64,000 nt of DNA. It comes from Metallyticus violacea. Lineage: Eukaryota > Arthropoda > Insecta > Mantodea > Metallyticidae. Under the pieces are notes generated by a model. The model was not told where the DNA came from. It ran no database searches and was given only the letters and a program-made list of their open reading frames with translations. Positions within the stretch are counted from its first letter, which is position 1; every line of letters begins with the position of its first letter. The position numbers were made by a program, and so were the translations under genes. Below are positions 1-10,984 of the stretch, one piece after another. The DNA lies in NCBI GenBank assembly GCA_030762175.1, contig JAUJEO010000019.1, positions 2,920,001 through 2,984,000 of the forward strand, in the 5' to 3' direction.

Positions 1-3000
1 GAAAAAAAGTGATTCTAACGACGTTTCCAAACTTCGAAAAATTTTTTTTTTCTTTTCGAGATTTTTTGCGCATAATATGCTTTACTGAGGCTATCAAACT
101 AGTATAATGAAAGAGAACCAGTTATCTCAAATAAGAACGGAAAAAAAGTGATTCTAACGAAGTTTCCAAACTTCGAAAAAATTTTTTCTTCTTTTCGAGA
201 TTCTTTGCGCATATTATGCTTCTCTGAGGTTATCAAACTAGTATAATGAAAGAGAACAAGTTATCTCAAACAAGAACGGAAAAAAAGTGATTCAAACGAA
301 GTTTCCAAACTTCGAAAAAAATTTTTTTTCTTTTCGAGATTCTTTGCGCATAATATGCTTTTCTGAGGCTATCAAACTGTATAATGAAAGAGAACTAGTT
401 ATCTCAAATAAGAACGGAAAAAAGTGATTCTAACGACGTTTCCAAACTTCGAAAAAAAAATTTTTTTTTTCGAGATTCTTTGCGCATAATATGCTTCTCT
501 GAGGCTATCAAACTAGTATAATGAAAGAGAACCAGTTATCTCAAACAAGAACGGAAAAAAAGTGATTCTAATGAAGTTTCCAAACTTCGAAAAAATTTTT
601 TCTTCTTTTCGAGATTCTTTGCGCATATTATGCTTCTCTGAGGCTATCAAACTAGTATAATGAAAGAGAACAAGTTATCAAAAATAAGAACGGAAAAAAG
701 TGACACAAACGACGTTTCCAAACTTCGCAAAAAATTTTTTTTCTTTTCGAGATTCTTTGCACATAATATGCTTTACTGAGGCTATCAAACTAGTATAATG
801 AAAGAGAACCACTTATCTCAAATAAGAACGGAAAAAAAGTGATTCTAACGAAGTTTCCAAAATTCGAAAAAATTTTTTTCTTTTCGAGATTCTTTGTGCA
901 TAATATGCTTTTCTGAGGCTATCAAAGTAGTATAATGAAAGAGAACCAGTTATCTCAAATAAGAACGGAAAAATAGTGATTCTAACGAAGTTTCCAAACT
1001 TCGAAAAAATTTTTTCTTCTTTTCGAGATTCTTTGCGCATATTATGCTTCTCTGAGGCTATCAAACTAGTATAATGAAAGAGAACAAGTTATCTCAAAAA
1101 AGAACGGAAAAAAGTGATTCAAACGAAGTTTCCAAACTTCGAAAAAAAATTTTTTTCATTTCGAGATTCTTTGCGCATAATATGCTTTTCTGAGGCTATC
1201 AAACTAGTATAATGAAAGAGAACCAGTTATCTCAAATAAGAACGGAAAAAAAGTGATTCTAACGAAGCTTCCAAACTTCGAAAAAAATGTTTTATCTTTT
1301 CGAGATTCTTTGCGCATAATATGCTTCTCTGAGGCTATCAAACTGGTATAATGAAAGAGAACAAGTTATCTCAAACAAGAACGGAAAAAAAGTGATTCTA
1401 ACGAAGTTTCCAAACTTCGAAAAAAATTTTTTTTCTTTTCGAGATTCTTTGCGCATAATATGCTTTTCTGAGGCTATCAAACTAGTATAATGAAAGAGAA
1501 CCAGTTATCTCAAATAAGAACGGAAAAAAAGTGATTCTAACGAAGTTTCCAAACTTCGAAGAAATTTTTTCTTCTTTTCGAGATGCTTTGCGCATATTAT
1601 GCTTCTCTGAGGCTATCAAACTAGTATAATGAAAGAGAACAAGTTATCTCAAACAAGAACGGATAAAAGTGATTCAAACGAAGTTTCCAAACTTCGAAAA
1701 AAAATTGTTTTCTTTTCGAGATTCTTTGCGCATAATATGATTTTCTGAGGCTATCAAACTACTATAATGAAAGAGAACCAGGTATCAAAAATAAGAACGG
1801 AAAAAAGTGACACAAACGACGTTTCCAAACTTCGCAAAAAATTTTTTATCTTTTCGAGATTCTTTGCGCATAATATGCTTTACTGAGGCTATCAAACTAG
1901 TATAATGAAAGAGAACCACTTATCTCAAATAAGAACGGAAAAAAAGTGATTCTAACGAAGTTTCCAAAATTCGAAAAATTTTTTTTCTTTTCGAGATTCT
2001 TTGTGCATAATATGCTTTTCTAAGGCTATCAAAGTAGTATAATGAAAGAGAACCAGTTATCTCAAATAAGAACGGAAAAAAGGTGATTCTAACGAAGTTT
2101 CCAAACTTCGAAAAAATTTTTTCTTCTTTTCGAGATTCTTTGCGCATATTATGCTTCTCTGAGGCTATCAAACTAGTATAATGAAAGAGAACAAGTTATC
2201 TCAAACAAGAACGGAAAAAAGTGATTCAAACGAAGTTTCCAAATTTCGAAAAAAAATTGTTTTCTTTTCGAGATTCTTTGCGCATAATATGATTTTCTGA
2301 GGCTATCAAACTACTATAATGAAAGAGAACCAGTTATCAAAAATAAGAACGGAAAAAAGTGACACAAACGACGTTTCCAAACTTCGCAAAAAATTTTTTT
2401 TCTTTTCGAGATTCTTTGCGCATAATATGCTTTACTGAGGCTATCAAACTAGTATAATGAAAGAGAACCACTTATCTCAAATAAGAACGGAAAAAAAGTG
2501 ATTCTAACGAGTTTCCAAAATTCGAAAATTTTTTTTTCTTTTCGAGATTCTTTGCGCATAATATGCTTTTCTGAGGCTATCAAAGTAGTATAATGAAAGA
2601 GAACCAGTTATCTCAAATAAGAACGGAAAAAAAGTGATTCTAACGAAGTTTCCAAACTTCGAAAAAAATTTTTTTTCTTTTCGAGATTCTTTGCGCATAA
2701 TATGCTTTACTGATGCTATCAAACTAGTATAATGAAAGAGAACCAGTTATCTCAAATTAGAACGGAAAAAAAGTGATACTCAGGAAGTTTCCAAACTTCG
2801 AAAAAAAATTTTTTTCATTTCGTGATTCTTTGCGCATAATATGCTTTTCTGAGGCTATCAAACTAGTATAATGAAAGAGAACCAGTTATCTCAAATAAGA
2901 ACGGAAAAAAAGTGATTCTAACGAAGTTTCCAAACTTCGAAAAAAATGTTTTTTCTTTTCGAGATTCTTTGCGCATAATATGCTTTTCTGAGGCTATCAA

Positions 3001-5511
3001 ACCAGTATAATGAAAGAGAACCAGTTAGCTCAAATAAGAACGGAAAAAAAGTGATTCTAACGACGTTTCCAAACTTCGAAAAATTTTTTTTTTCTTTTCG
3101 AGATTTTTTGCGCATAATATGCTTTACTGAGGCTATCAAACTAGTATAATGAAAGAGAACCAGTTATCTCAAATAAGAACGGAAAAAAAGTGATTCTAAC
3201 GAAGTTTCCAAACTTCGAAAAAATTTTTTCTTCTTTTCGAGATTCTTTGCGCATATTAATCTTCTCTGAGTCTATCAAACTAGTATAATGAAAGAGAAAG
3301 AGTTATCTCAAACAAGAACGGAAAAAAAGTGATTCAAACGAAGTTTCCAAACTTCGAAAAAAATTTTTTTTCTTTTCGAGATTCTTTGCGCATAATATGC
3401 TTTTCTGAGGCTATCAAACTGTATAATGAAAGAGAACTAGTTATCTCAAATAAGAACGGAAAAAAGTGATTCTAACGACGTTTCCAAACTTCGAAAAAAA
3501 AATTTTTTCTTTTCGAGATTCTTTGCGCATAATATGCTTCTCTGAGGCTATCAAACTAGTATAATGAAAGAGAACCAGTTATCTCAAACAAGAACGGAAA
3601 AAAAGTGATTCTAATGAAGTTTCCAAACTTCGAAAAAAATTGTTCTTCTTTTCGAGATTCTTTGCGCATAATATGCTTCTCTGAGGCTATCAAACTAGTA
3701 TAATGAAAGAGAACAAGTTATCTCAAACAAGAACGGAAAAAAAGTGATTCTAACGAAGTTTCCAAACTTCGAAAAAATTTTTTTTTCTTTTCGAGATTCT
3801 TTGCGCATAATATGCTTTTCTGAGGCTATCAAACTAGTATAATGAAAGAGAACCAGTTATCTCAAGTAAGAACGGAAAAAAAGTGATTCTAACGAAGTTT
3901 CCAAACTTCGAAAAAATTTTTTCTTCTTTTCGAGATTCTTTGCGCATATTATGCTTCTTTGAGGCTATCAAACTAGTATAATGAAAGAGAACTAGTTATC
4001 TCAAATAAGAACGGAAAAAAGTGATTCTAACGACGTTTCCAAACTTCGAAAAAAAAATTTTTTCTTTTCGAGATTCTTTGCGCATAATATGCTTCTCTGA
4101 GGCTATCAAACTAGTATAATGAAAGAGAACCAGTTATCTCAAACAAGAACGAAAAAAAAGTGATTCTAACGAAGTTTCCAAACTTCGAAAAAATTTTTTG
4201 TTCTTTTCGAGATTCTTTGCGCATAATATGCTTTACTGAGGCTATCAAACTAGTATAATGAAAGAGAACCAGTTATCTCAAATTAGAACGGAAAAAAAGT
4301 GATTCTCAGGAAGTTTCCAAACTTCGAAAAATTTTTTTTTTTCATTTCGAGATTATTTGCGCATAATATGCTTTTCTGAGGCTATCAAACTAGTATAATG
4401 AAAGAGAACCAGTTATCTCAAATAAGAACGGAAAAAAAGTGATTCTAAAGAAGTTTCCTAACTTCAAAAAAAAAAAAAATTTTCTTTTCGAGATTCTTTG
4501 CGCTTAATATGCTTTTCTGAGGCTATCAAACTAGTATAATGAAAGAGAACCAGTTATCTCAAATAAGAACGGAAAAAAAGTAATTCTAAAGAAGTTTCCA
4601 AACTTCGAAAAAAATTTTTCTTCTTTTCGAGATTCTTTGCGCATAATATGCTTCTATGAGGCTATCAAACTAGTATAATGAAAGAGAACCAGATATCTCA
4701 AATAAGAACGGAAAAAAGTGATTTAAACAACGTTTCCAAACTTCGAAAAAAATTTTTTTTCTTTTCGAGATTCTTTGCGCATAATATGCTTTACTGAGGC
4801 CAACAAACTAGTATAATGAAAGAGAACCAGTTATCTCAAATAAGAACGGAAAAAAGTGATTCAAACGACGTTTCCAAACTTCGAAAAAAATTTTTTTTCT
4901 TTTCGAGATTCTTTGCGCATAATATGCTTTACTGAGGCTATCAAACTAGTATAATGAAAGAGAACCACTTATCTCAAATAAGAACGGAAAAAAGTGATTC
5001 AAACGACGTTTCCAAACTTCGAAAAAATTTTTTTTTCTTTTCCAGATTCTTTGCGCATAATATGCTTTTCTGAGGCTATCAAACTAGTATAATGAAAGAG
5101 AACCAGTTATCTCAAATAAGAACGGAAAAAAGTGATTGAAACGACGTTTCCAAACTTCGAAAAAATTTTTTTTTCTTTTCGAGATTCTTTGCGCATAATA
5201 TGCTTTACTGAGGCTATCAAACTAGTATAATGAAAGAGAACCATTTATCTCAAATAAGAATGGAAAAAAGTGATTCTAAGGAAGTTTCCAAACTTCGAAA
5301 AAAAATTTTTTTCATTTCGAGATTCTTTGCGCATAATATCCTTTTCTGAGGCTATCAAACTACTATAATGAAAGAGAACCAGTTATCTCAAATAAGAACG
5401 GAAAAAAGTGATTCAAACGACGTTTCCAAACTTCGAAAAAAATTTTTATTCTTTTCGAGATTCTTTGCGCATAATATGCTTTACTGAGGCTATCAAAGTA
5501 GTATAATGAAA

Positions 5512-5518
5512 TGTTATA
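5512..5518 (+). other. TGTTATA block-substitution monomer, copy 1
   Basis: After ATAATGAAA the consensus GAGAAC is replaced by TGTTATA, so the monomer reads GAAATGTTATACAGTTATC. The same monomer carries CAAAGTAG in place of CAAACTAG. The change swaps about six bases at once and gives a local GTTAT...GTTAT repeat. It is a diagnostic HOR marker found eight times in the window. Confidence 0.88.
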
Positions 5519-6666
5519 CAGTTATCTCAAATAAGAACGGAAAAAAAGTGATTCTAAAGAAGTTTCCAAACTTCGAAAAAAAATTTTTTTCTTTTCGAGA
5601 TTCTTTGCGCATAATATGCTTTACTGAGGCTATCAAACTAGTATAATGAAAGAGAACTAGTTATCTCAAATAAGAACGGAAAAAAGTGATTCTAACGACG
5701 TTTCCAATCTTCGAAAAAAATTTTTTTTCTTTTCGAGATTCTTTGCGCATAATATGCTTTACTGAGGCTATCAAACTAGTATAATGAAAGAGAACCAGTT
5801 ATCTCAAATAAGAACGGAAAAAAGTGATTCAAACGACGTTTCCAAACTTCGAAAAAAATTTTTTTTCTTTTCGAGATTCTTTGCGCATAATATGCTTTAC
5901 TGAGGCTATCAAACTAGTATAATGAAAGAGAACCAGTTATCTCAAATAAGAATGGAAAAAAAGTGATTCTAAGGAAGTTTCCAAACTTCGAAAAAAAATT
6001 TTTTTCATTTCGAGATTCTTTGCGCATAATATGCTTTTCTGAGGCTATCAAACTACTATAATGAAAGAGAACCAGTTATCTCAAATAAGAACGGAAAAAA
6101 GTGATTCAAACGACGTTTCCAAACTTCGAAAAAAATTTTTTTTCTTTTCGAGATTCTTTGCGCATTATATGCTTTACTGAGGCTATCAAAGTAGTATAAT
6201 GAAAGAGAACCAGTTATCTCAAATAAGAACGGAAAAAAAGTGATTCTAACGAAGTTTCCAAACTTCGAAAAAATTTTTTTTTCTTTTCAAGATTCTTTGC
6301 GCATAATATGCTTTACTGAGGCTATCAAACTAGTATAATGAAAGAGAACCATTAATCTCAAATAATAACGGAAAAAAAGTGATTCAAACGAAATTTCCAA
6401 ACTTCGAAAAAAAATTTTTTTCTTTTCGAGATTCTTTGCGCATAATATGCTCTTCTGAGGCTATCAAACTAGTATAATGAAAGAGAACCAGTTATCTCAA
6501 ATAAGAACGGAAAAAAAGTGATTCTAACGAAGTTTCTAAACTTCGAAAAAAATTTTTTTTCTTTTCGAGATTCTTTGAGCATAATATGCTTTACTGAGGC
6601 TATCAAACTAGCATAATGAAAGAGAACCAGTTATCTCAAATAAGAACGGAAAAAAAGTGATTCTAA

Positions 6667-6684
6667 CGAAGTTTCCAAACTTCG
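6667..6684. repeat. 18-bp dyad in the monomer (example copy)
   Basis: CGAAGTTTCCAAACTTCG reads as an 8-bp arm CGAAGTTT, a CC centre and its exact reverse complement AAACTTCG. The element recurs in a large fraction of the monomers. In the other major monomer class the left arm is CGACGTTT, which leaves one mismatched pair. Perfect or near-perfect dyads can extrude as cruciforms, and dyad enrichment has been reported for some centromeric satellites. Function here is not shown. Confidence 0.85.
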
Positions 6685-6707
6685 AAAAAAAATTTTTTTC
6701 TTTTCGA
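6682..6707. repeat. A-tract/T-tract element with TCGAAAA...TTTTCGA arms (example copy)
   Basis: A run of eight A's directly followed by seven T's is framed by TCGAAAA (6682-6688) and its reverse complement TTTTCGA (6701-6707). It overlaps the right end of the 18-bp dyad through TTCG. Every full monomer carries a version; the A and T run lengths vary and cause most monomer length differences. AnTn tracts are known to be rigid or bent and to disfavour nucleosome wrapping, so a phased tract every 138-139 bp could set chromatin spacing. That role is inference. Confidence 0.8.
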
Positions 6708-6717
6708 GATTCTTTGC

Positions 6718-6728
6718 GCATAATATGC
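6718..6728. repeat. 11-bp dyad GCATAATATGC (example copy)
   Basis: Arms GCATA and TATGC flank a single A. It lies just after TTTGC in nearly all monomers. Recurrent variants are GCATATTATGC, which keeps the dyad with a T centre (for example around 210-220), and GCATAATATGA, GCATAAAATGC or GCTTAATATGC, which weaken it and mark HOR positions. Confidence 0.8.
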
Positions 6729-9700
6729 TTTTCTGAGGCTATCAAACCAGTATAATGAAAGAGAACCAGTTAGCTCAAATAAGAACGGAAAAAAAGTGAT
6801 TCTAACGAAGTTTCCAAACTTCAAAAAAATTTTTTTTTCTTTTCGAGATTCTTTGCGCATAAAATGCTTCTCTGAGGATATCAAACTAGTATAATGAAAG
6901 AGAACCAGTTATCTCAAACAAGAACGGAAAAAAAGTGATTTAAACGAAGTTTCCAAACTTCGAAAAAAATTTTTCTTCTTTTCGAGATTCTTTGCGCATA
7001 ATATGCTTTTCTGAGTCTATCAAACTAGTATAATGAAAGAGAACCAGTTATCTCAAATAAGAACGGAAAAAAGTGATTCAAACGACGTTTCCAAACTTCG
7101 AAAATTTTTTTTTTTCTTTTCGAGATTTTTGGCGCATAATATGCTTTACTGAGGCTATCAAACTAGTATAATGAAAGAGAACCAGTTATCTCAAATAAGA
7201 ACGGAAAAAAAGTGATTCTAACGAAGTTTCCAAACTTCGAAAAAAAATTTTCTTCTTTTCGAGATTCTTTGCGCATAATATGCTTTACTGAGGCCAACAA
7301 ACTAGTATAATGAAAGAGAACCAGTTATCTCAAATAAGAACGGAAAAAAGTGATTCAAACGACGTTTCCAAACTTCGAAAAAAATTTTTTTTCTTTTCGA
7401 GATTCTTTGCGTATAATATGCTTTACTGAGGCTATCAAACTAGTATAATGAAAGAGAACCAGTTATCTCAAATAAGAACGGAAAAAAGTGACACAAACGA
7501 CGTTTCCAAACTTCGCAAAAAATTTTTTTTCTTTTCGAGATTCTTTGCGCATAATATGCTTTACTGAGGCTATCAAACTAGTATAATGAAAGAGAACCAC
7601 TTATCTCAAATAAGAACGGAAAAAAAGTGATTCTAACGAAGTTTCCAAAATTCGAAAATTTTTTTTTCTTTTCGAGATTTTTTGCGCATAATATGCTTTT
7701 CTGAGGCTATCAAATTAGTATAATGAAAGAGAACCAGTTATCTCAAATAAGAACGGAAAAAAAGTGATTCTAACGAAGTTTCAAAACTTCGAAAAAAATT
7801 TTTTTTCTTTTCGAGATTCTTTGCGCATAATATGCTTTACTGATGCTATCAAACTAGTATAATGAAAGAGAACCAGTTATCTCAAATTAGAACGGAAAAA
7901 AAGTGATACTCAGGAAGTTTCCAAACTTCGAAAAAATTTTTTTTTCTTTTCGAGATTCTTTGCGCATAATATGCTTTTCTGAGGCTATCAAACTGTATAA
8001 TGAAAGAGAACTAGTTATCTCAAATAAGAACGGAAAAAAGTGATTCTAACGACGTTTCCAAACTTCGAAAAAAAAATTTTTTTTTTCGAGATTCTTTGCG
8101 CATAATATGCTTCTCTGAGGCTATCAAACTAGTATAATGAAAGAGAACCAGTTATCTCAAACAAGAACGGAAAAAAAGTGATTCTAATGAAGTTTCCAAA
8201 CTTCGAAAAAATTTTTTCTTCTTTTCGAGATTCTTTGCGCATATTATGCTTCTCTGAGGCTATCAAACTAGTATAATGAAAGAGAACAAGTTATCAAAAA
8301 TAAGAACGGAAAAAAGTGACCCAAACGACGTTTCCAAACTTCGCAAAAAATTTTTTTTCTTTTCGAGATTCTTTGCACATAATATGCTTTACTGAGGCTA
8401 TCAAACTAGTATAATGAAAGAGAACCACTTATCTCAAATAAGAACGGAAAAAAAGTGATTCTAACGAAGTTTCCAAAATTCGAAAAATTTTTTTTCTTTT
8501 CGAGATTCTTTGTGCATAATATGCTTTTCTGAGGCTATCAAAGTAGTATAATGAAAGAGAACCAGTTATCTCAAATAAGAACGGAAAAAAAGTGATTCTA
8601 ACGAAGTTTCCAAACTTCGAAAAAATTTTTTCTTCTTTTCGAGATTCTTTGCGCATATTATGCTTCTCTGAGGCTATCAAACTAATATAATGAAAGAGAA
8701 CCAGTTATCTCAAATAAGAACGGAAAAAAAGTGATTCTAACGAAGTTTCCAAACTTCGAAAAAATTTTTTCTTCTTTTCGAGATTCTTTGCGCATATTAT
8801 GCTTCTCTGAGGCTATCAAACTAGTATAATGAAAGAGAACAAGTTATCTCAAACAAGAACGGAAAAAAGTGATTCAAACGAAGTTTCCAAACTTCGAAAA
8901 AAAATTGTTTTCTTTTCGAGATTCTTTGCGCATAATATGATTTTCTGAGGCTATCAAACTACTATAATGAAAGAGAACCAGTTATCAAAAATAAGAACGG
9001 AAAAAAGTGACACAAACGACGTTTCCAAACTTCGCAAAAAATTTTTTTTCTTTTCGAGATTCTTTGCGCATAATATGCTTTACTGAGGCTATCAAACTAG
9101 TATAATGAAAGAGAACCACTTATCTCAAATAAGAACGGAAAAAAAGTGATTCTAACGAAGTTTCCAAAATTCGAAAAATTTTTTTTCTTTTCGAGATTCT
9201 TTGCGCATAATATGCTTTTCTGAGGCTATCAAAGTAGTATAATGAAAGAGAACCAGTTATCTCAAATAAGAACGGAAAAAAAGTGATTCTAACGAAGTTT
9301 CCAAACTTCGAAAAAAATTTTTTTTCTTTTCGAGATTCTTTGCGCATAATATGCTTTACTGATGCTATCAAACTAGTATAATGAAAGAGAACCAGTTATC
9401 TCAAATTAGAACGGAAAAAAAGTGATACTCAGGAAGTTTCCAAACTTCGAAAAAAAATTTTTTTCATTTCGAGATTCTTTGCGCATAATATGCTTTTCTG
9501 AGGCTATCAAACTAGTATAATGAAAGAGAACCAGTTATCTCAAATAAGAACGGAAAAAAAGTGATTCTAACGAAGCTTCCAAACTTCGAAAAAAATGTTT
9601 TTTCTTTTCGAGATTCTTTGCGCATAATATGCTTCTCTGAGGCTATCAAACTGGTATAATGAAAGAGAACAAGTTATCTCAAACAAGAACGGAAAAAAAG

Positions 9701-10984
9701 TGATTCTAACGAAGTTTCCAAACTTCGAAAAAAATTTTTTTTCTTTTCGAGATTCTTTGCGCATAATATGCTTTTCTGAGGCTATCAAACTAGTATAATG
9801 AAAGAGAACCAGTTATCTCAAATAAGAACGGAAAAAAAGTGATTCTAACGAAGTTTCCAAACTTCGAAGAAATTTTTTCTTCTTTTCGAGATGCTTTGCG
9901 CATATTATGCTTCTCTGAGGCTATCAAACTAGTATAATGAAAGAGAACAAGTTATCTCAAACAAGAACGGATAAAAGTGATTCAAACGAAGTTTCCAAAC
10001 TTCGAAAAAAAATTGTTTTCTTTTCGAGATTCTTTGCGCATAATATGATTTTCTGAGGCTATCAAACTACTATAATGAAAGAGAACCAGGTATCAAAAAT
10101 AAGAACGGAAAAAAGTGACACAAACGACGTTTCCAAACTTCGCAAAAAATTTTTTTTCTTTTCGAGATTCTTTGCGCATAATATGCTTTACTGAGGCTAT
10201 CAAACTAGTATAATGAAAGAGAACCACTTATCTCAAATAAGAACGGAAAAAAAGTGATTCTAACGAAGTTTCCAAAATTCGAAAAATTTTTTTTCTTTTC
10301 GAGATTCTTTGTGCATAATATGCTTTTCTGAGGCTATCAAAGTAGTATAATGAAAGAGAACCAGTTATCTCAAATAAGAACGGAAAAAAGGTGATTCTAA
10401 CGAAGTTTCCAAACTTCGAAAAAATTTTTTCTTCTTTTCGAGATTCTTTGCGCATATTATGCTTCTCTGAGGCTATCAAACTAGTATAATGAAAGAGAAC
10501 AAGTTATCTCAAACAAGAACGGAAAAAAGTGATTCAAACGAAGTTTCCAAACTTCGAAAAAAAATTGTTTTCTTTTCGAGATTCTTTGCGCATAATATGA
10601 TTTTCTGAGGCTATCAAACTACTATAATGAAAGAGAACCAGTTATCAAAAATAAGAACGGAAAAAAGTGACACAAACGACGTTTCCAAACTTCGCAAAAA
10701 ATTTTTTTTCTTTTCGAGATTCTTTGCGCATAATATGCTTTACTGAGGCTATCAAACTAGTATAATGAAAGAGAACCACTTATCTCAAATAAGAACGGAA
10801 AAAAAGTGATTCTAACGAAGTTTCCAAAATTCGAAAAATTTTTTTTCTTTTCGAGATTCTTTGCGCATAATATGCTTTTCTGAGGCTATCAAAGTAGTAT
10901 AATGAAAGAGAACCAGTTATCTCAAATAAGAACGGAAAAAAAGTGATTCTAACGAAGTTTCCAAACTTCGAAAAAATTTTTTTT

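Larger units (their letters stand above)
6648..6786 (+). repeat. Representative 139-bp satellite monomer
   Basis: One full monomer, delimited from the GG of GAACGG to the base before the next GG. In order it contains GGA7GTGATTC, an 18-bp dyad, an A8T7 tract followed by CTTTTCGAG, an 11-bp dyad in TTGCGCATAATATGC, then TTTTCTGAGGCTATC, a CAGTATAATG segment, GAAAGAGAACCAG and CTCAAATAAGAAC. This copy has the variants CAAACCAG (consensus CAAACTAG) and CCAGTTAGCTC (consensus CCAGTTATCTC), which mark one HOR position and recur at about 17.4, 26.0 and 37.2 kb. The start point is arbitrary in a tandem array. Confidence 0.93.
1..7930 (+). repeat. Higher-order repeat, copy 1 (short form)
   Basis: This segment shares its ordered variant monomers with copies 2-4. 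Markers include the GCACATAATATG monomer at about 770, the CATTTCGTGATTC monomer at about 2,820, the TGTTATA monomer at 5,512 and the ATTAATCTC/ATAATAACGG monomer at about 6,350. Landmark CTGTATAATG at 377 recurs at 7,993, only 7,616 bp later, against about 10.94 kb for the next two steps. Copy 1 is therefore short by about 24 monomers relative to copy 2, including about 5 monomers near 1.1-1.9 kb. The left boundary lies at or before base 1. The right boundary is approximate. Confidence 0.72.

Noticed and set aside
99..118. TATAAT-like box in CTAGTATAATG, once per monomer, as a promoter
   Set aside because: It resembles a bacterial -10 element, but there is no matching -35, no downstream gene, and the sequence is a eukaryotic-type satellite. 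A chance AT-rich match is the simpler reading.
6667..6684. CENP-B box or other known centromere protein site in the dyad region
   Set aside because: The required TTCG----A--CGGG spacing is not met. TTCG is followed by A and T runs, and CGGG is absent from the consensus monomer.
6682..6707. Intrinsic (rho-independent) terminators formed by dyad plus T-run
   Set aside because: The arms are AT-rich and the stem lacks a GC-rich core. The element repeats in every monomer with no genes to terminate.
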